Below are positions 54,406-63,622 of a stretch of DNA of 64,000 nucleotides, piece by piece. The translations under genes and the position numbers were made by a program. Origin of the DNA: Gemmatimonadaceae bacterium. Lineage in GTDB: Bacteria > Gemmatimonadota > Gemmatimonadetes > Gemmatimonadales > Gemmatimonadaceae. Under the pieces are notes generated by a model. It did not search any database. It saw only the letters and a program-made list of their open reading frames with translations, and was not told where the DNA came from. The stretch lies in assembly GCA_020851035.1 (NCBI GenBank), contig JADZDM010000001.1, positions 151,160 through 215,159 on the forward strand, written 5' to 3'. Numbering within the stretch: the first letter of the stretch is position 1; every line of letters begins with the position of its first letter.

Positions 54406-54617
54406 GGCCGCCGCAAAGACGCGGCAGAGCCCTGCGCGAAGGGCACCCGATGGCGTAGCGCGTTGCAACGCAGGCTGAAGGAACTGCAACAGCGAACCGC
54501 TGTTACCAAAGACACCGTTCGTTGCGCGGCGCCGATGCCGGAGCACAGCGCACGGCGTCGCCGCTCCTTTGCGGCGGCCGAAGGCCGCTTTGCGCCTTCG
54601 CGTTTCGCTGTTCGACG
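54303..54617. repeat. Palindromic element of the ACGCAAAG subfamily
   Basis: Left part repeats GTAGGAACTGC followed by ACGCAAAG-type units and CGGCCTTCGGCCGCCGCAAAG; the right arm at about 54561-54617 reads the reverse complement, ending CGTTTCGCTGTTCGACGG. The interior has a GAAGGAACTGCAACAGCG segment with its own small palindrome. It lies between CocE and the convergent DDAH gene and supplies the CocE stop codon. Confidence 0.85.
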
Positions 54618-54669
54618 GAGCATGGGCAGCCGCACGGAACTCCCGAGCCAGCACGCCGGGTGCCGCGCC

Positions 54670-55452
54670 TCAGAACCGCAGCGAGAGGCAGCTCAGGCCA
54701 CCGTCCATCTTGCGGAACTCTCTCATGTCCAGCACCTCGAGCGCGTAGCCGCGGGCCCGCAGCAGGGCGTCGAGCTGCGGCTGCCCCTGCGACACGAACA
54801 CCACGTCGTTCACGCGCACGCAGTTGGCACCGTACTCCTCGCCGGCGGGCACCCGCACCACGTCGCAGCCGGCGAACGCGGGGTCGCCGGCCAGCGCGTC
54901 GATCAGCACCAGCACCCCGGGATCGAGGGCGGCGATGCCACTCTTGAGGTGCAGGATGCCGTCGACGCCGCGGATGTCCACGGTCGATGCCGTGATCCCG
55001 AACTGTGCCAGCCACACCGCGAGCTGTGCGGCCCCCTCGTGGTTCGTGCGGTGCGAGATGCCGATGAACACGTGGTGGCCCGCCTCGCACACGTCACCGG
55101 CATCGAGCGTGCCCGGTGCCGTGACCTGCGCGAGGGCAGGGAACACCCCGCGCAGCACGTCCCCGATCGCCTCGACCTCGCCGGCGCGGCTGGTCGCCCC
55201 GGGCCGCGTGAGCAGCGCGCCGCGGCCGGGCAGGATCAGCGCGGTGTCCTCGACGAAGGTGGAGTCGGGAAAGCGTGCGTCGGGCGGCAGCGTGACCAGC
55301 GCACACCCGTGCCGCACCAGCGCCGCGCAGTAGGCGGCGTGCTGTGCGAGCGCGAGGTCCACGTCCGGGACGCCGAGATCCACGGTGGTCAGGCCGTCGG
55401 CGAAGTTGCGCGCCGGCGGACGGACGATGGCCTGCGTGAAGCGGGAGAACAT
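54670..55452 (-). CDS. Dimethylarginine dimethylaminohydrolase-like amidinohydrolase
   Basis: 260 residues, the bacterial DDAH length. The amidinotransferase-fold sites are present: DSTFVEDTAL with Glu68-Asp69, GTLDAGDV, the catalytic His168 in HLKS and the nucleophile Cys255 in GGLSCLSLRF at the C-terminus. It would hydrolyse N-omega-methylated arginines to citrulline and methylamines; the exact substrate set is by analogy. The next gene on the opposite strand is an APC permease (174 bp divergent gap), which could import the substrate. The ATG giving MFSRFTQAIVR is the conserved start. Confidence 0.92.
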   Translation of the reverse strand: MFSRFTQAIVRPPARNFADGLTTVDLGVPDVDLALAQHAAYCAALVRHGCALVTLPPDARFPDSTFVEDTALILPGRGALLTRPGATSRAGEVEAIGDVLRGVFPALAQVTAPGTLDAGDVCEAGHHVFIGISHRTNHEGAAQLAVWLAQFGITASTVDIRGVDGILHLKSGIAALDPGVLVLIDALAGDPAFAGCDVVRVPAGEEYGANCVRVNDVVFVSQGQPQLDALLRARGYALEVLDMREFRKMDGGLSCLSLRF

Positions 55453-55626
55453 GACGGTCGGGACGGGGCGGGTAAGTGCGGCGGGGGGCGTCGCCGTGCC
55501 ACCGGCGCGATGACCGGAAGTAATGCCTCCCGCGACCCCCGGCCGCAACGACGGCGCACGCGGCGGTGCGCGGCGATACGTTCCGGGCACCTGCCGCCTC
55601 CGCTTGCCCGCCCTCCAGACCGCCGC

Positions 55627-56952
55627 ATGGCCGACACTCTCGCGCGCACGCTCGGCACCCGCGACCTGACCATGCTGGTCGTCGGGAACGTGATCGGGTC
55701 CGGCATCTTCCTCGTGCCGTCGTCGGTGCTCGCGCAGAGCGGCGAGTCGGTGCCGATCGCCACCGCCGTCTGGCTGGTGGGTGGCGTGCTGTCGCTGCTC
55801 GGCGCGCTGAGCTACGGCGAACTGGGGGCCATGGAATCCACCGGCAGCGGCGGTGGCCTCTACGCCTTCATCCGCGACGGCTTCGGCCCGTTCCCCGCGT
55901 TCCTGTACGGCTGGACGCTGTTCTTCGTGATCGGTGCCGGCACCATCGCCACGCTCGCCGTGGCGGCAGCGAACTACATGACGCAGTTCTTCCCGATGAC
56001 CGGCATCCAGAAGAGCGTGGTGGCCTGCACGCTGATCCTGGTGATGATGGTGATCAACGTGCGCGGCACGCGGGAGAGCGCGACGGTGCAGAACGTCGCC
56101 ACCGGCATCAAGGTGCTGGCGATCCTCGGCATGAGCGCGGTGCTGTTCGCGCTCGGGAAGGGTGACATGCTGCCGGCGGTGGCGCACACGGTGACGAAGG
56201 CCTCGGTGCCGGGCGTCGGGCTCTCGATCATCTCGGTGCTCTGGGCCTACGAAGGCTGGCAGTACGTGACCTTCGTCTCGGCCGAGGCGAAGGACCCGCA
56301 GCGGTCGCTGCCGCGGGCCATCACGTTCGGCACGCTGCTGCTGATCGCCATCTACCTGGTCGCGAACTTCGCCTACCTGGCGGCGCTCGGGCCGGCGCGT
56401 GTGGCGGCGTCGGAGCGCGTGGCGGGCGAGGCGGTGGCGACAGTGATGGGACCGGCTGCCGGCTGGCTGATCGCCGGTGCGATCATCGTGTCGATGTACA
56501 GTGCGGCGCATGCCACCGTGATCACGGTGCCGCGCGTGTACTTCGCGATGGCGCGTGACGGCCTGTTCTTCCGGCGGCTCACCGAGGTGCACCCCACCTT
56601 CGGCACGCCGGCGATCGCGATCATCACGAGCTGCACGTGGGCGCTGGTGCTGGCGCTCACCGGCACGTTCGAGCAGCTGCTCACCTACGTGGTGTTCATC
56701 GGCTGGATCTTCTACGCGATGGGCGCGGCCGCGGTGATCGCGCTGCGCATCAAGCGACCGGATGCCGTGCGGCCGTTCCGCGTGCCGGGCTATCCCGTCA
56801 CGCCGCTGCTCTTCGTGCTGGCGGCGGTGGTGATCGTCGGGAACACCGTCTGGTCGCAGCCGAAGGAAGCGCTCATCGGGATCGCGGTGGTGCTGGCCGG
56901 TGCGCCGGCGTACATGGTGTGGAAGCGCCGTCTCGCGGCACCGGCGGCGTGA
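55627..56952 (+). CDS. APC-superfamily amino acid permease
   Basis: 441 residues with about 12 helices. The first helix carries VVGNVIGSGIFLVPS, the hallmark glycine motif of the APC superfamily (LAT/SteT-like), and GALSYGELGAMESTGSGGGL follows. No soluble domain. It probably exchanges or takes up amino acids; the divergent DDAH gene suggests methylated arginines or related cations, which is inference. A gluconokinase gene starts 17 bp after its stop. Confidence 0.9.
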   Translation: MADTLARTLGTRDLTMLVVGNVIGSGIFLVPSSVLAQSGESVPIATAVWLVGGVLSLLGALSYGELGAMESTGSGGGLYAFIRDGFGPFPAFLYGWTLFFVIGAGTIATLAVAAANYMTQFFPMTGIQKSVVACTLILVMMVINVRGTRESATVQNVATGIKVLAILGMSAVLFALGKGDMLPAVAHTVTKASVPGVGLSIISVLWAYEGWQYVTFVSAEAKDPQRSLPRAITFGTLLLIAIYLVANFAYLAALGPARVAASERVAGEAVATVMGPAAGWLIAGAIIVSMYSAAHATVITVPRVYFAMARDGLFFRRLTEVHPTFGTPAIAIITSCTWALVLALTGTFEQLLTYVVFIGWIFYAMGAAAVIALRIKRPDAVRPFRVPGYPVTPLLFVLAAVVIVGNTVWSQPKEALIGIAVVLAGAPAYMVWKRRLAAPAA

Positions 56953-56969
56953 CGGCGGGTGGTGACGGC

Positions 56970-57512
56970 ATGACGGGTCGTGGTGCGCCGGACCGACCGG
57001 CGCTGGTGCTGATGGGCACCGCCGCCGCCGGCAAGACCGCCATCGGCAGCGCGGTCGCGGCGGCGCTTGGCGTGCGTTTCGTGGAGGGCGATGACTTTCA
57101 TCCCCCCGCGAACGTGGCGCGCATGGCGGCGGGCATCCCGCTCACCGACGCCGACCGGGAGGGGTGGCTGCAGGCACTTGCCGGGGAGCTGCGCACAGCG
57201 CGGCTGGACGGTCGCGGCATCGTCATGTCGTGCTCCGCGCTGCGGCGCATCTACCGTGACGTGCTGCGCGGCGGTGACGACGGTGTGCAGTTCGTGTTCC
57301 TGCACGCCGGCATCGACGTGCTGCGCGACCGGCTCGCGGCGCGACGGGGCCACTTCATGCCGGTGTCGCTGCTCGAGAGCCAGTTCGCCACGCTCGAGCC
57401 ACCGGCCGCCGACGAACGGGCGTGGCACCTGGACGCGAGCCGCTCTCGCGAGGAGCTCACGCGCGCGATCCTGTCGCGACTTGGCGCCTCGGCGCCGGAG
57501 GCACGGCCGTGA
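56970..57512 (+). CDS. gntK: Gluconokinase
   Basis: 180 residues of the thermoresistant gluconokinase family. The P-loop is GTAAAGKT (16-23) instead of the usual GxSGSGKS, still functional-looking. EGDDFHPPANVARMAAGIPL and TDADREGWLQAL match the substrate-binding region, CSALRRIYRD follows, and HFMPVSLLESQFATLE is near the end. It phosphorylates D-gluconate to 6-phosphogluconate for the pentose-phosphate or Entner-Doudoroff path. It overlaps the gluconate permease start by GTGA. An earlier in-frame GTG at 56949 is possible. Confidence 0.95.
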   Translation: MTGRGAPDRPALVLMGTAAAGKTAIGSAVAAALGVRFVEGDDFHPPANVARMAAGIPLTDADREGWLQALAGELRTARLDGRGIVMSCSALRRIYRDVLRGGDDGVQFVFLHAGIDVLRDRLAARRGHFMPVSLLESQFATLEPPAADERAWHLDASRSREELTRAILSRLGASAPEARP

Positions 57513-58843
57513 ACACCATGCTGCTGGTGTACGCGCTGCTGGCCGTGATCGCACTGGTGGTGCTGATCGCCCGGTTCAAGGTGCATCCGTTCGTGGTGCT
57601 GATCGCCGTGTCGCTCGGCATGGGCCTCGCCGCGGGCATGCCGGCCGCCGCCGTGGTGAAGGCGTTCCAGGACGGCGTCGGCACCTCACTCGGCTTCATC
57701 GCCGTGGTGGTGGGGCTTGGCACGATGCTCGGCAAGCTGATGGCCGAGAGCGGTGGGGCGGCGCGGATCGCAGCCACGCTGCTCGGCCTGTTCGGCGAGC
57801 GGCGTGTGCACTGGGCCATCATGTTCGTGGCATTCATCGTCGGCATCCCGGTGTTCTTCCAGGTCGGGTTCGTGCTGCTGATCCCGCTGGTCTTCACCAT
57901 CGCGCGCCAGACCGGCACCTCCCTGATCAAGGTGGGGATCCCGCTGGTGGCAGGCCTGTCGGTGGTGCACGGCATGGTGCCACCGCACCCGGCGGCGATG
58001 CTCGCCGTGGTGGCGTACAAGGCGGATGTCGGCCTGACGATCCTCTACGCGATCCTGGTCGGCCTGCCCACGGCGGCCCTCGCCGGCCCGGTGTTCGCGA
58101 CGTGGGTCGCGCCGCGCATCGCGCTGCCGCCGGTCAACCCGCTCGCCGAGCAGTTCCGCACCGATGACACGCGGGCGTTGCCCGGCTTCGGCATCACGGT
58201 CTTCACCGTGTTGTTGCCGGTGTTGCTGATGCTCGGCGCGAGCACCGCCGAGGTCACGCTGCCGCCGGACAGTCCGCTCCGGCATGCCATGGCCTTCACC
58301 GGCAGCCCCATCGTCTCGCTGCTCGTGGCGCTGCTCTTCGCGTTCTGGTCGCTGGGGTACGCCCGGCAGTTCTCGCGGGACGACCTGCTGAAGTTCACGA
58401 ACGACTGTCTCGCGCCCACCGCCACGATCCTGCTGGTGATCGGCGCTGGCGGCGGGTTTAACCGCGTGCTGATCGAGAGCGGTGTGGGGCGCGCGATCGC
58501 GGACGTGGCGGTGCGCACGCAGGCCTCACCGGTCCTCCTCGCCTGGGTGGTGGCGGCACTGATCCGCGTCGCCACGGGCTCGGCGACGGTCGCGATGACG
58601 ACGGCGGCCGGGATCGTCGCCCCGATCGCGCTCCTGACGCCGGGCACCTCGCCCGAGCTGCTGGTGCTCGCGACCGGCGCCGGGTCGCTCGTGCTCTCGC
58701 ACGTGAACGACTCCGGCTTCTGGCTGATCAAGGAGTTCTTCAACATGACCGTGCCGCAGACACTGCGCACCTGGACCGTCGCGGAGACGATCGTGGGCGT
58801 GGCCGGCCTGCTGTTCACGCTGCTCCTTGGCGTGTTGCTGTAG
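57509..58843 (+). CDS. GntP-family gluconate:H+ symporter
   Basis: 444 residues, about 12-13 helices, from a GTG overlapping the gluconokinase stop. Family patterns: RFKVHPFVVLIAVSLGMGLA, GLGTMLGKLMAESGGA, the conserved GIPVFFQVGFVLLIPL and PPHPAAMLAV, and near the end SHVNDSGFWLIKEFFNM. It imports gluconate or a related aldonate with protons and feeds the kinase encoded just before it, so the two form a compact gluconate-use operon. No GntR-type regulator is adjacent. Confidence 0.96.
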   Translation: MNTMLLVYALLAVIALVVLIARFKVHPFVVLIAVSLGMGLAAGMPAAAVVKAFQDGVGTSLGFIAVVVGLGTMLGKLMAESGGAARIAATLLGLFGERRVHWAIMFVAFIVGIPVFFQVGFVLLIPLVFTIARQTGTSLIKVGIPLVAGLSVVHGMVPPHPAAMLAVVAYKADVGLTILYAILVGLPTAALAGPVFATWVAPRIALPPVNPLAEQFRTDDTRALPGFGITVFTVLLPVLLMLGASTAEVTLPPDSPLRHAMAFTGSPIVSLLVALLFAFWSLGYARQFSRDDLLKFTNDCLAPTATILLVIGAGGGFNRVLIESGVGRAIADVAVRTQASPVLLAWVVAALIRVATGSATVAMTTAAGIVAPIALLTPGTSPELLVLATGAGSLVLSHVNDSGFWLIKEFFNMTVPQTLRTWTVAETIVGVAGLLFTLLLGVLL

Positions 58844-58913
58844 GGTGCCGCCAAACCCGCCACCGGCGTGACGCTGGTCGGCGCGCCCGAGCCGCTCGCG
58901 CACGACAGCGGCG

Positions 58914-60461
58914 TCAGACGGCGGTCAGTTCCTCCACCGCCTCACGCGCCGACTTCGAGCGCGTGCCGCGGAGCCGTGCCCCGGCGGCGACGCCAATCAT
59001 GTCGGCGACGATCTTCCCCGATCCCATCACGCCAGGCAGGCCCGCACCCGGGTGGGTGCCCGCACCGGCGAAGTAGAGGTTCGGGATGTCCTCGCTCACG
59101 TTGTGCGGCCGCATCCACGCCGACTGCATCAGCGTCGGCTCCACGCTGAATGCCGTGCCGAGATAGCTGTTGAGCGAGTTCTGGAAGTAGCGCGGATCGA
59201 TGTGTCGTTCCGTCACGATGCGCTCCTTCAGCCCCGGCAGGTGTCGCTTGTCGAGGTGATCGATGATGCGCTCGCTGTACTCCTGGTGCGTCTTCGCCCA
59301 GTCCACGTTGCCGCCGAGGTGCGGCACCACCGACAGCACGTACCACGCGTCGTCGCCCGGCGGTGCGAGGGACGGGTCGGTGACGGTGGGGCGGTGCAGG
59401 TACAGCGAGAAGTCCTTCGCCAGGATCTTGTTGTCGAAGATGTCGGTGAGAAGCCCCTTGTACCGCGGGCCCATCAGGATCTCGTGGTGCGCCGTTGCGG
59501 GCCACATGTCGCGTGTGCCGCGGGTGCCGAAGTAGCTCACGAACAGCGACATCGAGTAGCGCTTGCGCTTGAATCGCTTGTCGGTGTTCACCGGCCGGAA
59601 CTCCGGCTTGATCAGCTTCATGTAGCTCATCGCCACGTCGCCGTTCACCACCACCGCATCGGCCGCGATCCGCTCACCCTGCGCCAGCGCCACGCCGGTG
59701 GTGCGGCGCGTGGCGGGGTCCACCATCACCTCGGCCACCTCGGCGTTGAACTGGATCGTGCCGCCGATGTCGGTGAAGCACTGCACCATGCCGCGCACCA
59801 GCGCCCCCGTGCCGCCCATCGCGAAATGCACGCCCCACTTCTGCTCGAGGGCGTGGACGAGGGTGTAGAGGCAGCTCGCGTCGAACGGGTTGCCGCCGAT
59901 CAGCAGCGGGTGGAAGCTGAACACCTGCTGCAGGCGCGGGTCCTTGATGTACTTGTTGACGAAGGTCGTGACCGAGCGCTGGGCGCGGAGCGTGGCAAGC
60001 CGCGGGGCGACCTTGAGCATGCTGCCGACGGTCGTGAAGGGCTGGTCGACCAGCGACATCCCCTCGACGAAGATCTTCTCCGCCTCGGCGAAGAAGCGCT
60101 TGTAGCCCTCCACGTCGTCGGGGTTGAAGCGGGCGACCTCGGCCAGCACCGTGTCCATGTTCCCGCCGTAGCGGAAGCAGCTCCCGTCGTCGAAGCGCAC
60201 GTTGTAGTACGGGTCGATCGGGACGATCTGCACGTAGTCGGCGGTCTTCGCGCCGGCGGCGGCGAAGATGTCGTCGATCATCCACGGGGCGGTGATGATC
60301 GTGGGACCGGCGTCGAAGGTGAAGCCGTCGCGCTCGAAGACGTACGCGCGACCGCCCGGCTTGTCGAGCTTCTCGACGATCGTGACCTGGTGGCCCTGGG
60401 CCTGCAGGCGGATGGCGGCCGACAGGCCACCGAACCCGCTCCCGATGACAACGATGCGCAT
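58914..60461 (-). CDS. crtI: Phytoene desaturase
   Basis: 515 residues. N-terminal dinucleotide-binding motif GSGFGGLSAAIRLQAQGHQV and VEKLDKPGGRAYVFE, then FDAGPTIIT, all typical of CrtI-type carotenoid desaturases; the C-terminal FAD motif is NLYFAGAGTHPGAGLPGVMG. It introduces double bases of unsaturation into phytoene to give lycopene-type products, bound to the membrane. It is the last gene of the crtB-cruF-orf-crtI transcript, 27 bp after the small membrane ORF. A CrtD- or other desaturase-like paralogue role cannot be excluded, but the crtB neighbour favours CrtI. Confidence 0.93.
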   Translation of the reverse strand: MRIVVIGSGFGGLSAAIRLQAQGHQVTIVEKLDKPGGRAYVFERDGFTFDAGPTIITAPWMIDDIFAAAGAKTADYVQIVPIDPYYNVRFDDGSCFRYGGNMDTVLAEVARFNPDDVEGYKRFFAEAEKIFVEGMSLVDQPFTTVGSMLKVAPRLATLRAQRSVTTFVNKYIKDPRLQQVFSFHPLLIGGNPFDASCLYTLVHALEQKWGVHFAMGGTGALVRGMVQCFTDIGGTIQFNAEVAEVMVDPATRRTTGVALAQGERIAADAVVVNGDVAMSYMKLIKPEFRPVNTDKRFKRKRYSMSLFVSYFGTRGTRDMWPATAHHEILMGPRYKGLLTDIFDNKILAKDFSLYLHRPTVTDPSLAPPGDDAWYVLSVVPHLGGNVDWAKTHQEYSERIIDHLDKRHLPGLKERIVTERHIDPRYFQNSLNSYLGTAFSVEPTLMQSAWMRPHNVSEDIPNLYFAGAGTHPGAGLPGVMGSGKIVADMIGVAAGARLRGTRSKSAREAVEELTAV

Positions 60462-60488
60462 GCGACTCTCAGGTGATGGGCGCCAGGC

Positions 60489-60749
60489 TCAGTCGCCGGC
60501 GCGCAGGTGCAACAGGTGACAGATGAACGCGGCGCTCAGCGCGGGCGCGAGCGTCCAGGAGGGCCAGCCCGCCGCGAGGGAACGGCAGGCCAGCGTGAAG
60601 CCCGCACCGGCGCCGAGGAACGCCGCGAGCTGCGGCAGGGGCATGCCACGACCGGTGGCGCGCGTCCGGCGCGCGAGCACGGCGCCTTCCACGACCAGCA
60701 ACGCGAGGATCGCGTCGTACAGCGCCGGCGCGCGCAGCCAGTCGAGCAC
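60489..60749 (-). CDS. Small membrane protein in the carotenoid operon
   Basis: 86 residues from a GTG. Two to three hydrophobic helices: ALYDAILALLVVEGAVLA (about 9-26), PQLAAFLGAGAGFTLACRSL (about 39-58) and TLAPALSAAFICHLLHL (about 66-82). No named family recognised. It lies 17 bp after cruF and 27 bp before crtI on the same strand, so it is co-transcribed with pigment genes. A helper for membrane-bound desaturation, hydration or glycosylation steps is a guess; coding is supported by tight spacing and the helix pattern. Confidence 0.65.
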   Translation of the reverse strand: MLDWLRAPALYDAILALLVVEGAVLARRTRATGRGMPLPQLAAFLGAGAGFTLACRSLAAGWPSWTLAPALSAAFICHLLHLRAGD

Positions 60750-60766
60750 CGGCGCGCCGTCAGGCC

Positions 60767-61726
60767 TCAGCGACCGGCGACGGCGATGTCGCCGAGGGAC
60801 CCCGTCGATCGCTGCGTGCTCCCAGCCGGCTTCGGGCCCTTACGCAGTGCCAGCACCAGCGGGATGGCCATCGCGACCGTCCCGAGCACGAACGCCAGCC
60901 AGAGCCCGCGCCCGAGGCAGATTCCCAGCGGCAGCACCGCATTCACGGCGTACAGCGCGAGCGGGAAGCTGGTCGGCGACACGTCACGCGCCCAGCGCGA
61001 CGGCGGCACGATGGCCAGCATCACGCGTGACACGATGATCCCCGTCAGCAGCCAGCCAAGCCAGTTCGTGAGCGGCATGCCGTAGAAGTGCCCGCCGATC
61101 AGGATGTTCTGCCAGAGGGGCATGCCCTCGAGCGACGGCAGGTGCCACAGCCAGTGCACGCTCGCCACCATCGCCGGATCCATCGACACGTCCCACGCCG
61201 TCAGCACGAAGCCCGCGACCAGCGCCCACCACCAGCGGCTGGTGCTGTCGTCCTTCGAGGGCAGGATCCGCCCGCAGATCGCCAGCGAGCAGTACAACAT
61301 GAAGAACCACGACGTCGGGATGTTGAACGGCACGAGGTCGAGGATCTTGTAGCCGAGCTGCGTGGTGTAGCTGTACGGGCCGAACGGCAGGCCGGTGCTC
61401 GTGCCCAGCAGTTCGGAGCCGAGCGAGATGGTGAAGCTGACGATGAAGATCAGCACGCCGGTCCGCCGTCCGAGGCGTCCCATGGCGTGCAACAGGCCGG
61501 CGAGGGCGCCGAGCACGACCGTCGTCTGTCCGCCCCACTTGTAGCCGAACGCCATGATGCGCTGGTTCGTCGGCGTCTGCAGCCACTCGGGGAACGGCGG
61601 GGAGAGGAACGTCGCGAAGGCGATCCCCGAAAAGATCGTCAGGGCGCAATGCGCCACGAGACACGCGAACGCAATGCGCATCATCGGCGTGGTGTCGTCC
61701 TGAGGCAGTTCGGAGGCAGCGGTCAC
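60767..61726 (-). CDS. cruF: Carotenoid 1',2'-hydratase-like protein (CruF/DUF422)
   Basis: 319 residues with about 8 helices. The family segments are GSELLGTSTGLPFGPYSYT, PTSWFFMLYCSLAI, TAWDVSMDPAM with the conserved Asp pair, and GMPLTNWLGWLLTG. CruF adds water across the 1',2' double bond of acyclic carotenoid ends, giving hydroxylated pigments that can be glycosylated. This fits the rhamnosylated oscillol-type carotenoids known from Gemmatimonas, which is species-level inference. Located between crtB (113 bp upstream) and the small membrane ORF. Confidence 0.9.
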   Translation of the reverse strand: MTAASELPQDDTTPMMRIAFACLVAHCALTIFSGIAFATFLSPPFPEWLQTPTNQRIMAFGYKWGGQTTVVLGALAGLLHAMGRLGRRTGVLIFIVSFTISLGSELLGTSTGLPFGPYSYTTQLGYKILDLVPFNIPTSWFFMLYCSLAICGRILPSKDDSTSRWWWALVAGFVLTAWDVSMDPAMVASVHWLWHLPSLEGMPLWQNILIGGHFYGMPLTNWLGWLLTGIIVSRVMLAIVPPSRWARDVSPTSFPLALYAVNAVLPLGICLGRGLWLAFVLGTVAMAIPLVLALRKGPKPAGSTQRSTGSLGDIAVAGR

Positions 61727-61839
61727 CGTGCGGGTCCTCGGGTCGATGCAAAAGGGGATGAATGCAGCATGTCACGCATTGGAGGCGTCGTCAATCCGGA
61801 TGATGCCGCAGAACGCATCCGGCATCGCGGCGGTGCCAG

Positions 61840-62823
61840 TCAGGCGAGGCCGACCATCTCGTCGGCCGGCGACGGATCGGGCGTCTCCCAGTCGCGGTGT
61901 GACCGGGTGGCCTCATGCCGACCGGTGCGAAGTTCGGGGCGCATCCGCCACACTTCCCAGAGCACACCCATCCGTGCCGCGGTCGGCAGGTGGGCACGCG
62001 TGCGCAGCGAGTCGTAGCCGATGCGCTCGATGGCGCCGAGGATGCGGCGATACCCGATGGCGCAGGCCCAGGCGCAGCGCTGTGCGTCGGGGGACAGCAG
62101 GCGGATGCCGGGCACGGCATCGCGGTAGAGGCGGCGCGCGCGGGAGACCTGCTGCTTCATGAACTGGACCCAGCGTTCGTCGCCGGCCTCGATGGTGCCG
62201 GCCAGCACCTCGTCGGGGGTCAGGCCGAACGCCGCCAGGTCCTGGGTCGGCAGGTAGCAACGGCCGCGCCGGGCATCCTCGCCGACGTCGCGGAGGATGT
62301 TCGTGAGCTGCATGGCGAGCCCGAGCGTGCGGGCATACCGGAGTGCCGCGCGGCGCACGTCGTCTCCGCCCTGCACCCCGAAGACGTAGGTGCACATCTC
62401 GCCGACCGAGCTCGCTACCCCTTCGCAGTACCGGGAGAGGTCGCTCCAGGTCTCGTAGTGCACCGGGCGGAGGTCCATCGCGACGCCATCCAGCAGCTCG
62501 CGGAGCACGGCCGCCGGCACGCCGAACTGGCGCATGACGGCATCCAGCTCGCGGAACACCGGGTCGGAGGGACGGCCATCGAGGGCGTGCTGGAGCTTCC
62601 GTTCATGGGCGGCGAGCGCCGCCGCGACCCCCGGGTCGGCGTCACAGCCGGCCATGCGGGCGTCGTCAGCGCGGTCCACGATGTCGTCCGCCACGCGGCA
62701 GAAGGCGTAGAGGGCGAAGGCCGCACGCCGCTTGTGGCGTGGCAGGAAGATGCTCGCGAGGTGGAAAGTGCGGGCGTGCTCGCGCACGACGCGCTGGCAC
62801 ACCTGCGCATCACGATCACTCAT
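61840..62823 (-). CDS. crtB: Phytoene synthase
   Basis: 327 residues from the ATG giving MSDRDAQVCQ; a longer upstream frame is Ser/Pro-rich and not family-like. The two Asp-rich prenyl-diphosphate motifs are present: DDIVD (46-50) and, later, NILRDVGEDARRGRCYLP with Asp179 and Asp183. It condenses two geranylgeranyl diphosphates to phytoene. First gene of the carotenoid operon. The extra ~35 C-terminal residues (ELRTGRHEATRSHRDWETPD) are not part of the domain. Squalene-synthase-like activity is less likely given the crtI neighbour. Confidence 0.94.
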   Translation of the reverse strand: MSDRDAQVCQRVVREHARTFHLASIFLPRHKRRAAFALYAFCRVADDIVDRADDARMAGCDADPGVAAALAAHERKLQHALDGRPSDPVFRELDAVMRQFGVPAAVLRELLDGVAMDLRPVHYETWSDLSRYCEGVASSVGEMCTYVFGVQGGDDVRRAALRYARTLGLAMQLTNILRDVGEDARRGRCYLPTQDLAAFGLTPDEVLAGTIEAGDERWVQFMKQQVSRARRLYRDAVPGIRLLSPDAQRCAWACAIGYRRILGAIERIGYDSLRTRAHLPTAARMGVLWEVWRMRPELRTGRHEATRSHRDWETPDPSPADEMVGLA

Positions 62824-63011
62824 CGCGTGACAGCGGTCTGGAGGGAGGTCGGGAGCTGCAACGGGCGTGGACTTCGAGCTCAACGCGGCCGAGGGCATGA
62901 AGTTCCGTGTGCGAGACGAGACGGGGCCGAATGCCGTCGCCGACATTCAGCCCCCGTCCTCTCAAACTACCTCATCCCGGGTCAGGGGCGAGCCCCTGCC
63001 GGACACTGGCG

Positions 63012-63302
63012 TCAGGTGCCCTTCGGACCGGCGGCGAGGCCGAGGGCCGCGCCGATCGGGTTGAACACCATCGCCAGGCCCTTCTCGATCCCGATGAGCA
63101 GCGCAGCGATCAGTTTGTACGGGCCGTCGGCACGGCCGAGCTCGCCGAGGGCGGAGCCCAGCGGATCGAGCTGCGAACGGCCGCGCTTCCATTCCTCGAC
63201 CTCCGGTGCCCAGCCCATCTTGGTGAGACGGCCGTAATGGTCGGCCAGCAGCGCGGCAAGCACGATCAGGAACAGGCAGATCAGGATGGCGATCGCGGAC
63301 AT
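63012..63302 (-). CDS. Small membrane-anchored protein
   Basis: 96 residues from ATG 63302 (MSAIAILICLFLIVLAALLA). One N-terminal membrane helix is followed by a charged stretch (HYGRLTKMGWAPEVEEWKRG) and a second moderately hydrophobic segment (KLIAALLIGIEKGLAMVFNP). No family recognised. The next feature upstream is a tRNA gene; downstream it faces crtB, 188 bp away. Coding is supported by regular codon use and the helix; function is unknown. Confidence 0.6.
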   Translation of the reverse strand: MSAIAILICLFLIVLAALLADHYGRLTKMGWAPEVEEWKRGRSQLDPLGSALGELGRADGPYKLIAALLIGIEKGLAMVFNPIGAALGLAAGPKGT

Positions 63303-63448
63303 AGGTACGGACCGATGGAAGGTGGACCCGGGACTCGGGCGAATCCCGCAGCAGGGGCAGGAACGACCGCTCCCGCTGCAGGGATCGTAAGGCATGAACA
63401 CCGGCACCGGCAAGTCAGCCAAACGCCGGATACTGTGTCATCCAGACA

Positions 63449-63530
63449 TGCCAACGCCGGGACTCGAACCCGGACACCTCGCGGTACCAGATCCTAAGTC
63501 TGGCGTGTCTACCAGTTCCACCACGTCGGC
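63449..63530 (-). tRNA. tRNA-Leu (anticodon TAG)
   Basis: 82 nt on the minus strand. Acceptor stem GCCGACG pairs with CGTTGGC (one G-T pair), D-arm region TGGTAGACAC, anticodon stem CCAGA/TCTGG around loop CTTAGGA (anticodon TAG), a short variable arm and the T-arm CGGGTTCGAGTCCCG. The discriminator is A and CCA is not encoded. Reads CUA codons and, by wobble, other CUN codons. Confidence 0.96.
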
Positions 63531-63622
63531 ACAGGCCAGAATCTAGGCCCCCGCCGGGCGCCGGCTCAAGCGCGCCGTCCTCAGCGTCCTCGGCGTCCTT
63601 CGCGGCGTCTGCGGCGTTCGGG

